From: an uncultured Mollicutes bacterium
GTDB taxonomy: Bacteria; Bacillota_I; Bacilli_A; Acholeplasmatales; Anaeroplasmataceae
DNA length: 64,000 nucleotides
Assembly (NCBI GenBank): GCA_900540705.1
Contig: UQGR01000004.1
Location: 1-64,000 of the forward strand
Direction of reading: 5' to 3'
Positions 34,359 to 43,186 of this stretch are shown piece after piece. How positions within the stretch are numbered: the first letter of the stretch is position 1; each line of letters starts with the position of its first letter. A model generated the notes under the pieces. It made no database searches and had not been told where the DNA came from. It saw only the letters and a list, made by a program, of their open reading frames with translations. The position numbers and the translations under genes were made by a program.

Positions 34359-35867
34359 TTATTTAAAGATGTTTTTCAAATAACTAGCATCTGGTAAGAC
34401 TACATCAATCAATTTTTCCAGGCTAGAATCAGGCTCAGATAAATCAGGTATCATAACCGTTTTACAGCCAGCTGTCTTAGAAGCGACAATACCATTAGGA
34501 GAATCCTCTATAACCAGCATGTCCTCTGTAGGAATATGGAAAAGCTCTTGGATATGATAATAAATATCAGGATGTGGTTTCCCCCGAGAAACATTCTTTA
34601 CAGATACTACTTCACTAAAATAAGAATTTAGTTTTAAATCCTGTAATTTCTTAAGAACAGTTTCCTGATTAGAAGCTGTGGCAATAATTGTTTTATAACC
34701 CTTAGAAGACAAATATTCTAAGGCCTCTACAATTCCCTTTTTTAATTCTAATGGATGCTTCTCCAAATATGGAGCCATCAGTTCTTTTCTCTTTGCTCGA
34801 ATCGCATGATAATCTGCAGTTTTTCCCAAGGTTTCTTTTATCAATTCCTCTGCATCCTCTGCATCTAGACTTCTCAATCTTAATGCATTCTCATAGCTGA
34901 GCTCAAACCCAAATTCTTTGGCAGCCTCCATCCAAAATTGGATATATACTTTTTCACTATCTACCATTGTTCCATCAAAGTCAAAAATTACAAGCTTAGG
35001 GTCATACTGACAAGCACGGCCAATTGAGTTCACAATTTTTAGCTTTTCTAAAACCTTCTCTCTTACAGCTTGCATTGCCTTTGCCCCATATTTTTTAGGG
35101 TCAAATTCTTTAGTATTTTCAGATAGATAGGCTCTTATTGCATCCGAATAAACAATTCTAAGCTCAGTCGCAAAGTTCACCTTACAGATCCCTCGACCGA
35201 TACACTCCTGGATTTGTTCCTCTGTCAATCCAGAAGCACCATGTAAAACCAAAGGAACATCAACCTTTTCCCGAATTTGAGTCAATCGTTCATAGTCAAG
35301 CTTAGGGGTTGATTTATAAATTCCATGAGCTGTGCCTATTGCTACGGCTAAGGAATCTACTCCTGATTTTTCAGAAAAATCAGCAGCTGTACTTGGATTT
35401 GTATAAATCAGCTTAGAATTCAAAGAATCCTCTTTCCCGCCGATTGCTCCAAGCTCTCCCTCTACAGGAATATCAAATGCCGAACATATTTGGTGAACCT
35501 TTTCCGTAAGACGGACATTTTCAATATAAGGAAGCTTAGACCCATCAATCATGATGGAGGTATAACCAGCCTTTAGAGCCTCTAAAACTAAGTCATAAGA
35601 ATCTCCATGATCCAAATGCAAGGCAACAGGAACTGTTTTATCCGCCAAGATGGCTTCTGCCATATTCTTATAGGCTAATGGTCTAAGATATTTTAATGTT
35701 GATGGGGTGGTCTGCAAAATCAAAGGAGATTGATATTTTTGGGCAATATCTAAAACTGCCTTAATCATCTCTATATTTTCGACGTTAAATGCCCCAATCG
35801 CATATTTTTTCTTTTGTGCATCCAAAAGCATTTTTTTGGAAGAAACTAAATTCATAACAGCATCCAT
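34359..35867 (-). CDS. class II aldolase fused to HAD phosphatase
   Basis: 502 residues. Residues 1-285 are a class II fructose-bisphosphate-type aldolase with its zinc ligands in place: HLDHGDS, GTAHG and LHGASG, plus the YAIGAFN start. Residues about 292-502 are a HAD hydrolase of the beta-phosphoglucomutase type, with FDFDGTMVDS, TASNQE, GKPHPD and EDSPNG all intact. I infer that it condenses a triose phosphate with an aldehyde and then dephosphorylates the product, making a sugar for the neighbouring IspD-like cytidylyltransferase and LicD protein. The start may instead be ATG 35855, as family members begin MxLVSxK. A fusion of these two families is unusual. Confidence 0.88.
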   Translation of the reverse strand: MDAVMNLVSSKKMLLDAQKKKYAIGAFNVENIEMIKAVLDIAQKYQSPLILQTTPSTLKYLRPLAYKNMAEAILADKTVPVALHLDHGDSYDLVLEALKAGYTSIMIDGSKLPYIENVRLTEKVHQICSAFDIPVEGELGAIGGKEDSLNSKLIYTNPSTAADFSEKSGVDSLAVAIGTAHGIYKSTPKLDYERLTQIREKVDVPLVLHGASGLTEEQIQECIGRGICKVNFATELRIVYSDAIRAYLSENTKEFDPKKYGAKAMQAVREKVLEKLKIVNSIGRACQYDPKLVIFDFDGTMVDSEKVYIQFWMEAAKEFGFELSYENALRLRSLDAEDAEELIKETLGKTADYHAIRAKRKELMAPYLEKHPLELKKGIVEALEYLSSKGYKTIIATASNQETVLKKLQDLKLNSYFSEVVSVKNVSRGKPHPDIYYHIQELFHIPTEDMLVIEDSPNGIVASKTAGCKTVMIPDLSEPDSSLEKLIDVVLPDASYLKNIFK

Positions 35868-35868
35868 C

Positions 35869-36474
35869 CTAACATTCGTATTTTTTAGACAATTCTTCCA
35901 AGATATATAAATCAGAAGGATAAGTTAATTTTAACAGGTTATCAGCACCTGAGAGGAAATTAGCTTTAATACCATAGTATTCATACATTACTCTTGTATC
36001 ATCCGTCATATCATTAAACTTACCACTCATATATGCATCATATAATAATTTAAAATCAAATCCAGTAGGTGTGGACATATTGTAGTATTCACTTCTATTC
36101 AAATAGCTTCCATCCTTGCGAATGATAGTATTCACCAATGGAGTAACAAACGTGGTAGAAAGATGATCATCCTCTACAATGGCATGAAGCTGATCTAAAG
36201 TTACTAAAGGTCTTGCAGCCTCCAAAATGATTACTCGTTCATAGTCTTTTCTTTTTTTAAGCTCTGCTAAGCCATTGATTACAGAACAAGAACGTGTGTT
36301 TCCGCCTCTTACATCTACACCAACTACTACAATATCCTCTGCAGGAACCACCTGACACATTTTATCATAAATATGTCTCCATAATTCTTTTCCCTTAAAT
36401 TGAATAAATTGCTTCTGTGTTCCAAATCTGGTTCCCTGCCCTGCTGCTAAAATAATGCATCCAACCTTATTCAT
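35869..36474 (-). CDS. IspD/TarI-like nucleotidyltransferase
   Basis: 201 residues. The motif chain is that of IspD-type cytidylyltransferases: ILAAGQGTRFGTQKQF at the N-terminus, RGGNTRSCSVINGL near 60, EAARPLV near 85, TPTGFDF near 140 and LTYPSDLYILEEL at the end. The likely reaction is CTP plus a polyol or sugar phosphate giving a CDP-alcohol. In a capsule operon next to licD, CDP-polyol production (as TarI does for ribitol) is more likely than isoprenoid synthesis. It overlaps licD by 8 nt and lies 1 nt from the aldolase-HAD gene, so the three form a tight unit. Confidence 0.85.
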   Translation of the reverse strand: MNKVGCIILAAGQGTRFGTQKQFIQFKGKELWRHIYDKMCQVVPAEDIVVVGVDVRGGNTRSCSVINGLAELKKRKDYERVIILEAARPLVTLDQLHAIVEDDHLSTTFVTPLVNTIIRKDGSYLNRSEYYNMSTPTGFDFKLLYDAYMSGKFNDMTDDTRVMYEYYGIKANFLSGADNLLKLTYPSDLYILEELSKKYEC

Positions 36475-37339
36475 TTCTGTCTTTCTCCTCTTCTAATTGT
36501 TCTAACTGCTGAATCGCCTGTTCATATGACAACTCACGATTAAAATCAATATATTTTACGTGAAGTGTAGCTCTTTTATTTTCAGGAGGTAGTTCCATAC
36601 AATCCTCCCCAAAAAGCTGCACAACATAATTTTTAATTTGAGCAGGAACTAATAAATTTTCTCCTGCAAAAGGGACATATTTGCCCTCACCAAACATATT
36701 CTTTTTATAAATCTTATTCTTCTTTTTACCACGACCTACAAACTCACAATATAGTTCTGTCTTCTGATGGTCATACTTGGTAACATATTTCAAAAGCTTA
36801 TTCTTTCGTTTAACAGAAAGCTTACTTGCATAGTTCAGTACCATTTTCTTCAAGCGGCTTGTTGTATGGTACCCAATTTTTGTTAAGCTGTTCGCAACCA
36901 ATAATCTAGTATATAAGAATTGCTTAAATTGATAAAATTTATTTTTGGTAGTATTGTGCAATAGAAAAATATCGATGTAAATACCCAAACAGCCACGTCT
37001 ACAATATTTCTCGTATCCCTCTAAAAAGGTCGTATTCCTTAAGCGAATTTTAGAAAATAGCATTGGAAATTCCTCTGTATTTCCCTTTTCAAAATAATAC
37101 TTGGTTGTATCAAGCTTTTCCTCACATACCCTTTTAAATTTCTCATAATTTTCTATATCCATTAAAATATCCAAATCATCATCCCAAGGAATAAAGCCCT
37201 GGTGCCGAATTGCCCCTAATGCAGACCCTCCAGCAAGATAATATGTAATTCCATTTTCTTTACAAATCTTGTCTATATCCTTTATGATAGACAATAAAAC
37301 CACATGTAATTTTTCTAATACGACAGAATTATCTGACAT
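36467..37339 (-). CDS. LicD-family phosphotransferase
   Basis: 290 residues. The nucleotidyltransferase-fold signature is near residues 30-65: YYLAGGSALGAIRHQGF, then PWDDDLDILM with the catalytic Asp residues. LicD proteins move a phosphocholine, polyol phosphate or similar group from a CDP carrier to a glycan. No choline kinase or choline uptake gene is in view. The adjoining CDP-forming enzyme and aldolase-HAD protein suggest a polyol-phosphate substituent instead. It is located between a glycosyltransferase and the IspD-like gene. Confidence 0.9.
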   Translation of the reverse strand: MSDNSVVLEKLHVVLLSIIKDIDKICKENGITYYLAGGSALGAIRHQGFIPWDDDLDILMDIENYEKFKRVCEEKLDTTKYYFEKGNTEEFPMLFSKIRLRNTTFLEGYEKYCRRGCLGIYIDIFLLHNTTKNKFYQFKQFLYTRLLVANSLTKIGYHTTSRLKKMVLNYASKLSVKRKNKLLKYVTKYDHQKTELYCEFVGRGKKKNKIYKKNMFGEGKYVPFAGENLLVPAQIKNYVVQLFGEDCMELPPENKRATLHVKYIDFNRELSYEQAIQQLEQLEEEKDRNE

Positions 37340-37348
37340 AGTCTCACC

Positions 37349-38458
37349 TCATTTAGTCAATAAGCTCAGATAAAGAGATTCTAAACGTTTGCTTTCCTCA
37401 AGAATATTATAATTTTCATAAGAAGCTAATTTTGACGGTTTTTGAGAAAAATCAAAACTTGTGATTGCTTCACTCCATACCTGAGGAGAATCAATACTTA
37501 GGAAACGGGTAGTATCTAATATTTTTACCTCTATTGTAATTTTATCCGAAAAAAAGCATGGAAGCTCATTGACCTGTGCTTCAATTCCTACAACAGGCAA
37601 TCCCTCATATTTTGAAGGGAGTACGAAACAATCAAACAAATTATAGATTCGATAGGAATCTGTGATTTCTCCTAAATAAAGTACTGAATCTAACAAATTT
37701 GCTTCCTCTGTATACTCCTTCATACGAGCTTCTAAAACACCAGTTCCAGCAACCACCAAAACAGCATCTGAATTTATTTTTTTTACTTCTTTTAAAATAT
37801 CTAATAGGAAGAAAACATTCTTTTGGTCTGTAAGTCTTCCTACAAATCCTAAAATAAACTTATCCTCTAGATGATATTCCTTTACTAGCTGGTGTTTCAA
37901 TTCTAAATTCTTTTGAAATGCCTCCATTGAAATTGCATTATTGATTACTGTATATTTTTTCTTATGAAATAAATATTTCCCAGCCAAGTCTGAACATGCA
38001 AAATAGACATTAGATTTTCTTAAAACCAAATTTGCTATCAAACGATTACGGATATTTTTAAGTGTCGATTCTGCTCCCTTAGTCGCATGACTATGAATAA
38101 TTCTAACTGGTATTTTATATTTCTTGGCATACTTTAAATAAAAAATTCCTTGGGTTGTTACATTGCAATGCAAAATATCATAGTCGTGATGCTCTCGCAT
38201 AAAATTACGGATATCCTTTCTTAATTCTAATAAAGAATGTTCCTTTAAATTCTTTACTAAAAAGAGGCGAATTCCTTTATTTTCACAAAAGGAGATATGT
38301 GCCTGAGATGGCCGCAAATTACTAGCCACAATATCAATCTCAAATAAATCCATATTTAAATGCTGTATATAATTAAAAACAAAGGCTGCTACACCATTGT
38401 TTTGTGTGATAGATGGAAGAACGTACAAAATTTTAATTTTTCTATTCAACTGTTTCAA
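37349..38458 (-). CDS. GT4-type glycosyltransferase
   Basis: 369 residues with the GT-B fold. The N-terminal half has ILYVLPSITQNNGVAAFVFN. The C-terminal half has FVGRLTDQKNVFFLLDIL near 205 and the nucleotide-sugar motif SKYEGLPVVGIEAQ near 285, where the EX7E glutamates lie. It adds a sugar from a nucleotide donor to the lipid-linked glycan at the cytoplasmic face. Its start overlaps the GT2 gene's stop by 17 nt. Sugar specificity cannot be read from sequence. Confidence 0.9.
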   Translation of the reverse strand: MKQLNRKIKILYVLPSITQNNGVAAFVFNYIQHLNMDLFEIDIVASNLRPSQAHISFCENKGIRLFLVKNLKEHSLLELRKDIRNFMREHHDYDILHCNVTTQGIFYLKYAKKYKIPVRIIHSHATKGAESTLKNIRNRLIANLVLRKSNVYFACSDLAGKYLFHKKKYTVINNAISMEAFQKNLELKHQLVKEYHLEDKFILGFVGRLTDQKNVFFLLDILKEVKKINSDAVLVVAGTGVLEARMKEYTEEANLLDSVLYLGEITDSYRIYNLFDCFVLPSKYEGLPVVGIEAQVNELPCFFSDKITIEVKILDTTRFLSIDSPQVWSEAITSFDFSQKPSKLASYENYNILEESKRLESLYLSLLTK

Positions 38459-39266
38459 GGATTCTTCCCCCTATTACCTTTAATTCCTTTTTATACTTTC
38501 TCTTTAAATACTTAAGTCCTTTAATATGTTCGTAATTATGCTTACTAAAAAATTTCTTTCTAGAAATTCTCTGCCAATGATGTAAAACTGTACAATTCTT
38601 ATAATAGATGACCTTTAAGCCTAAGCTCCAGCTTCTTAAACAATATTCCACATCCTCTGGTGCATAAAAGATATGCTCATCCAATAAACCGATCTGGTCA
38701 TAGGCATCTCTTCTCATAATCCAGCAGGCAGACATCAAATACCCTACAGGGAAAAAGTCATCTTCTTCATCATAGTTGACATGTTCTAAGGACTCGGCCT
38801 TTTTTCGAAAGGATTTAAAAGGTAAAACCTTATACATCTTTTCCTTTGTGGTCGGAATATTTCTTCCAGAGTATTGAAGTACACCTTTAGCATTTACTAG
38901 CTTTGGACCGACAATACCACATTGCGGATGGTCATCTAAAAATGCTAATACGTCCATAAAACCAGATTCATCAACAATCTCTGTGTCAGAATCCAAGATG
39001 CAAATATAATCTACATCATTCAGTTCCTTTAAGCCAATATTTCTACTTTTTGTTGTTCCATAGTTCTTATCCAAGTAATTCACAATGATATTATCATGCT
39101 CTTCACTATATTTCTTCAAAATGCTACAGGAATCATCTTGAGAGCCGTTATCCACAATGGAGATATAACACTTCACTTTAGACAAAGCTAAAATAGAATC
39201 TAAACACTTGGCTATATATTTATCTGAATTCCAGGTAAGAATAACAAAACCAAGACTTTTCATCAT
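38442..39266 (-). CDS. GT2-type glycosyltransferase
   Basis: 274 residues, GT-A fold: GFVILTWNSDKYIAKCLDS at the start, VDNGSQDDS near 38, and the metal motif LDSDTEIV near 90. AGRNIP-like and PEDVEYCLRSW segments follow, typical of rhamnosyltransferase-like GT2 enzymes. It acts at the cytoplasmic membrane face on the polyprenyl-linked glycan. It overlaps neighbours on both sides (4 nt with the sugar-transferase gene), consistent with one operon. Confidence 0.9.
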   Translation of the reverse strand: MMKSLGFVILTWNSDKYIAKCLDSILALSKVKCYISIVDNGSQDDSCSILKKYSEEHDNIIVNYLDKNYGTTKSRNIGLKELNDVDYICILDSDTEIVDESGFMDVLAFLDDHPQCGIVGPKLVNAKGVLQYSGRNIPTTKEKMYKVLPFKSFRKKAESLEHVNYDEEDDFFPVGYLMSACWIMRRDAYDQIGLLDEHIFYAPEDVEYCLRSWSLGLKVIYYKNCTVLHHWQRISRKKFFSKHNYEHIKGLKYLKRKYKKELKVIGGRILETVE

Positions 39267-39931
39267 TTTGCGCCATCTCCTTTAAATACTCCAATTACGG
39301 TATGGAATAAAATTCTTGTATCCAGCCAAAAGCCTCTTTTCACAGGATAGTACAATTCCATCTTAATTCTTTCTTCATAGGATATATCGCTTCTGCCATG
39401 ACTTGCCCAAAAGCCAGTAAGCCCAGGTTTAACCTTCAACAATAAAGCCTGATTCTCTCCATATCTTTCTAGCTCCTCCTGTAAAATAGGTCTCCACCCC
39501 ACTACAGACATCTGACCAATAAAAATATTCCAAAGCTGAGGCAGCTCATCTAAGCTTGTCTTACGTAGAATCTTTCCTATTTTAGTAACTCGTGGATCAT
39601 TTGTAATTTTGAAATCCTTACGATATTCCTCCAGCTGTTCAGGGGTCAATATTTCCTCAATCGGTCTTGGATCATATCTCATACTACGAAATTTCCAAAC
39701 CTTAAACATTTTTCCCTTTTTTCCGACTCTTTTATGTCCATAAAACACTGGACCTTTTGAAGAGCATTTTACTAAAATGGCAATAAGAAGGTATAGCCAA
39801 CTAAAAATAATAAGAGCTAATCCAGAAGATACAATATCAAATAATCTTTTACAGAAAGAAAAGATAGGTTTTTTTCTATAAAGAGACGGACTATACTCCA
39901 TCGTCAAACTCTCTTTAACTGATTTTCTCAC
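39263..39931 (-). CDS. initiating undecaprenyl-phosphate sugar-phosphate transferase
   Basis: 222 residues from GTG 39931, with AGGAG 9 nt upstream. One membrane hairpin (about 30-55) precedes the catalytic core of the bacterial sugar transferase family: YGHKRVGKKGKMFKVWKFRSM, TNDPRVTKIGKILRKTSLDE, LPQLWNIF and VGWRPI. The short single-helix form resembles PglC-type enzymes. It starts repeat-unit synthesis by placing a phosphosugar on undecaprenyl phosphate. It is the second gene of operon 2 and is the only such initiating enzyme seen in the window, so both operons may depend on it. Confidence 0.93.
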   Translation of the reverse strand: MRKSVKESLTMEYSPSLYRKKPIFSFCKRLFDIVSSGLALIIFSWLYLLIAILVKCSSKGPVFYGHKRVGKKGKMFKVWKFRSMRYDPRPIEEILTPEQLEEYRKDFKITNDPRVTKIGKILRKTSLDELPQLWNIFIGQMSVVGWRPILQEELERYGENQALLLKVKPGLTGFWASHGRSDISYEERIKMELYYPVKRGFWLDTRILFHTVIGVFKGDGAK

Positions 39932-39983
39932 TTATAACAACTCCTAATCAAATTTCATTTCAATGTGTTTTAAAAGATTTAAA

Positions 39984-40502
39984 TCAACATCTCAGCACAG
40001 AATTTAAAATGAATTTAGGTTGTATACTATTTATAGTATTATAAATAAATTGATTTTTATTTAAATCAGCAGAATAAAGTTCTGTTTTTCTAAATTTATT
40101 CTTCTTTACCTGTGGCAAAATATATTCTATAGCTAAAACCATAAAAGAAATCACTAAAACAATGCTAATTAAATAAAACACTAGATTCATAATCGTATAG
40201 GAAAATGTATTATCAAACAATTTAGTAGATATAAAAGTATTGTTTAAACATAAATACTGTAAGCAGTCCTTTTGGTTGCATAACACAAAAACACATTTTG
40301 AAGAACAATTATATAAGATATCGATTCCTAAACCTTGTCGATATAGACAAGAAAAAATATAATAAGAAATCCCAATCGCAAACAAATAGAAAGAGAATAT
40401 TTTTACTCCTTTAGAGTAAACGGAGGCAATAACTAGAGCTGTGGCGCATAACAAAACAATAAGTACATTATTTCCAATAAAATCCATTAAAAACTCTAGC
40501 AT
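39984..40502 (-). CDS. hypothetical four-helix membrane protein
   Basis: 172 residues from ATG 40502, with GGTGG 8 nt upstream; GTG 40514 is a less likely start. Hydrophobic stretches are at about 10-30, 32-52 and 105-130. A Cys-rich region lies between (about 50-80, with CSSKCVFVLCNQKDCLQYLC) and could form disulfides or bind metal. I recognise no family. As first gene of polysaccharide operon 2 it may help assembly or regulation, but nothing in the sequence decides this. Confidence 0.6.
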   Translation of the reverse strand: MLEFLMDFIGNNVLIVLLCATALVIASVYSKGVKIFSFYLFAIGISYYIFSCLYRQGLGIDILYNCSSKCVFVLCNQKDCLQYLCLNNTFISTKLFDNTFSYTIMNLVFYLISIVLVISFMVLAIEYILPQVKKNKFRKTELYSADLNKNQFIYNTINSIQPKFILNSVLRC

Positions 40503-40542
40503 TATCCTCACCACCTAAAAGTTACAATTCTCTAACATAATA

Positions 40543-40571
40543 ATTTTACCATTTTTAGGCAAGATTAACAA
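40543..40571 (-). promoter_or_regulatory. putative promoter of polysaccharide operon 2
   Basis: On the minus strand TTGTTA (40571-40566) and TAAAAT (40548-40543) have a 17-bp spacer. It sits between the terminator of operon 1 and the first gene of operon 2. Confidence 0.5.
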
Positions 40572-40591
40572 CAAAATCTATAAAATTAAAA

Positions 40592-40635
40592 CAAAAAAAA
40601 GACACATTTTAAAGGAAAACCTTTAAAAAATGTCT
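40592..40635 (-). terminator. terminator of polysaccharide operon 1
   Basis: A long stem with arms 40601-40615 and 40620-40635 (CCTTTAAA core) is followed by seven or more T residues on the minus strand. It separates the polymerase-like gene at 40669 from operon 2. Confidence 0.8.
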
Positions 40636-40668
40636 AATCGATTTAACGAAACTATAAATTTAAAATTT

Positions 40669-42141
40669 TTATTCCTGTATTGTTACAGATGTATTTCCCT
40701 TTTCAGAAAGGCTAGCATCTATAACGGCGAGAATTACCATAAGTGGTATCATAAAATAATACATATGGTAAGTATTATCAATCATCCCATAAATATCTAC
40801 AATGAAAAGTCCTATTCCAACTGTAAGGAAAAATAATTTATTGCATTTCCATAGATTCCAATATTTTTGAATGAAATGAAAAATTAGGAAAACAATTCCA
40901 GCAATGCCGCCCGCCGCTAAAGTCTCAAAAAAGGTAGAGTGAAATACAACTGGTGTAAGCTTAACTCCAGAAGCTGTAATACTTCCCTCTCGAAGCTCAC
41001 ATATAATCCCCGGACCCAAAATACGCGTCAAAGGATTGCTGTTCCAATGGCGATAAGCAATTCCCCACAGCTCTTTTCGCCCATTGTCATCTAGGTGCTC
41101 TGTAAAGACCAGCTTCATCACATTTTCTACCAGCTTTATGACCTGATCCTTAAAACAAACCATACCTATTAAAATTAAAACACCATAGATAAAGAATAAT
41201 TTTACATAGTTTAGCTCTCTACCTCTAAATCTAACTGTTATCTTTACTTTATTTCCATCTTCTATAAATTTTCTAGCATTTTTGGCTTTAAAAAGTAAGA
41301 TTACATAAAGAATTCCAATCTCTAAAAACCCAAACAAATAGGAGCCTCTGCTCGTCGTCAAGATTAAACCAACAATAGAAAGTATAATTTTTAAATTTTG
41401 AAACAAAATACCTCCGGCCTTCTCTTCATTTCCCATCAGGTAAAAGATGAATGGCAAGGATACGCAAATCATAATCCCTGCTTCATTACATAGTCCCCAG
41501 CCCATATAGTACCAAAGCTTCAATATATTGGAAACCTCATGCCTTTTTGATAAAACAATCAAGGAGCATTCTGCCGTAAGAATCAAAGCCAAATAGGACA
41601 TACTCACAGCTAGGAGATGAATTGAATCCTTTTTAATTCCGTTGACCATTATACAATATAAAATTAAATATCCTAAATTACCAAAAAAGAAAAAATAAAA
41701 TACCTCATTACCCTTGGGAACCGTTCTACACCAAAAAATTGGAAGTATATTAATAATGGCCAAACCCAACAAACCATAAAGACAATGCATCTTTTTTAAA
41801 TGAATTCCATTTCTAAAAGAAAAAAACAAAATAAGAATGACAAAAGCTCCCCCTAAAAGGAGAATCGGAATTGGCATTTCGTTATTCGAGAATCCTTCGT
41901 TAATCATAAAAATGAAATAAATTACATGTGGTATGATATATTTTAAATCCTTAGTTAATATCAACGCAACGGCAGCCATAAGAATCATGAGTATCATGCC
42001 TAGAGTACTCTGAAACTTCCATCCAAACACTGTGATTACAGCAATCAAGCCAGCATATATTTCATTGAAATACTTCTTTTCTGTTAGCTTAAGAATATTA
42101 AGATTTATTTTTTTATAGTATTCCTTTACCGCTGTAACCAT
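40669..42141 (-). CDS. O-antigen polymerase/ligase-like membrane protein (paralogue A)
   Basis: 490 residues, about 11-12 transmembrane helices, with a large loop around 340-400 holding DDNGRKELWGIAYRHWNSNPL and the WaaL-type VFHSTFFETLAAGG. It probably polymerises or ligates glycan units outside the membrane. It is clearly paralogous to the gene at 49455-50849: both have the segments KYIIP, PIPIL, KMH and MGWGLCNEAG, FHSTFFETLA, GMIDNTYHMYY. It is the last gene of operon 1, before the terminator. Having two such paralogues 9 kb apart suggests duplication, with alternative linkages possible. Confidence 0.85.
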   Translation of the reverse strand: MVTAVKEYYKKINLNILKLTEKKYFNEIYAGLIAVITVFGWKFQSTLGMILMILMAAVALILTKDLKYIIPHVIYFIFMINEGFSNNEMPIPILLLGGAFVILILFFSFRNGIHLKKMHCLYGLLGLAIINILPIFWCRTVPKGNEVFYFFFFGNLGYLILYCIMVNGIKKDSIHLLAVSMSYLALILTAECSLIVLSKRHEVSNILKLWYYMGWGLCNEAGIMICVSLPFIFYLMGNEEKAGGILFQNLKIILSIVGLILTTSRGSYLFGFLEIGILYVILLFKAKNARKFIEDGNKVKITVRFRGRELNYVKLFFIYGVLILIGMVCFKDQVIKLVENVMKLVFTEHLDDNGRKELWGIAYRHWNSNPLTRILGPGIICELREGSITASGVKLTPVVFHSTFFETLAAGGIAGIVFLIFHFIQKYWNLWKCNKLFFLTVGIGLFIVDIYGMIDNTYHMYYFMIPLMVILAVIDASLSEKGNTSVTIQE

Positions 42142-42217
42142 ATATCTATCCTCTTAATTCTTTTTTATTATACCACAAAAGTAGTACAATTGTTATAAAA
42201 AAATGAAAAATCTAAAT

Positions 42218-43168
42218 TTACTTTTTCTGAGCTTGCCAAATTAATTTCGACAAATATTCCTCAAACTCATATTGAGGGTACCAGCCTAAATTTCTGATTT
42301 TCTCAGATGAAACAGCATATCTTAAATCATGCCCTTTTCTATCCTCTACAAAAGATATCAAACTATAGGGTCTTTGTAGCTTATCTAAAATCAACTTGAT
42401 GATAGTTAGATTGCTTTTCTCGTTATACCCACTAATATTATAAATTTCTCCTAGCTTTCCTTTTTTTAAAATCAAATCTATCGCTCTGCAATGATCTAGA
42501 ACATAAATCCAATCTCTAACATTTTCTCCTGTTCCATACACTGGAATGAATTCATTGTTACAGGCTTTTTGAATAACTAATGGAATCAGCTTCTCTTCAT
42601 TTTGATTTGGTCCATAATTGTTGGTACATCTGCTGATGGTAACTGGTACTCCAAAGGTTCTTTGATAGGATAATACCAACAAATCAGCGGCAGCCTTGGA
42701 GGCAGAATATGGACTACTAGGATGTAAGGCATCTTCTTCCTTAAATTTTCTTTCCTTAGACTCTATTGGTAAGTCCCCATAAACCTCATCTGTTGATATT
42801 TGATGAAATCTCTGTATCCCATAACAGCAGCAGGCTTCTAATAAAACCTGTACTCCTACTACATTAGACTCCACAAAAACAAACGGAGCTTCTATACTAC
42901 GGTCTACATGCGTTTCTGCAGCGAAATTTACCACTATATCAAATTTTTCCTGTTCAAATAAAGATTTGACAGACGCAGTATCACAGATATCTCCTTGAAT
43001 AAATTTAAAATTAGGAGCTTGTAAAATGCCTTTTAAAAAATCTAAACTACCAGCATAGGTCAGCTTATCAAAGCATATAAAGCTATCTAAAGGATACTTC
43101 TTGACCATATAACTACAAAAGTTACTTCCAATGAATCCTGCTCCCCCAGTAATTAGAAATTTTGTCAT
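42218..43168 (-). CDS. rfbB: dTDP-glucose 4,6-dehydratase-like SDR enzyme
   Basis: 316 residues, slightly shorter than typical RmlB (about 340-360). NAD-binding ITGGAGFIGSNF is at the N-terminus, then FDKLTYAGSLDFL, NFAAETHVDRSI, STDEVYGDLP with the Thr-Asp-Glu catalytic triad, and the YSASKAAADLL Tyr-Lys pair. It makes the 4-keto-6-deoxy intermediate for 6-deoxysugars. rmlA, rmlC and rmlD are not in the window, so the final sugar is unknown and partners must lie elsewhere. It lies between a flippase and a polymerase-like gene in operon 1. Confidence 0.9.
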   Translation of the reverse strand: MTKFLITGGAGFIGSNFCSYMVKKYPLDSFICFDKLTYAGSLDFLKGILQAPNFKFIQGDICDTASVKSLFEQEKFDIVVNFAAETHVDRSIEAPFVFVESNVVGVQVLLEACCCYGIQRFHQISTDEVYGDLPIESKERKFKEEDALHPSSPYSASKAAADLLVLSYQRTFGVPVTISRCTNNYGPNQNEEKLIPLVIQKACNNEFIPVYGTGENVRDWIYVLDHCRAIDLILKKGKLGEIYNISGYNEKSNLTIIKLILDKLQRPYSLISFVEDRKGHDLRYAVSSEKIRNLGWYPQYEFEEYLSKLIWQAQKK

Positions 43169-43186
43169 TTCAACTCCTCCTTATAC

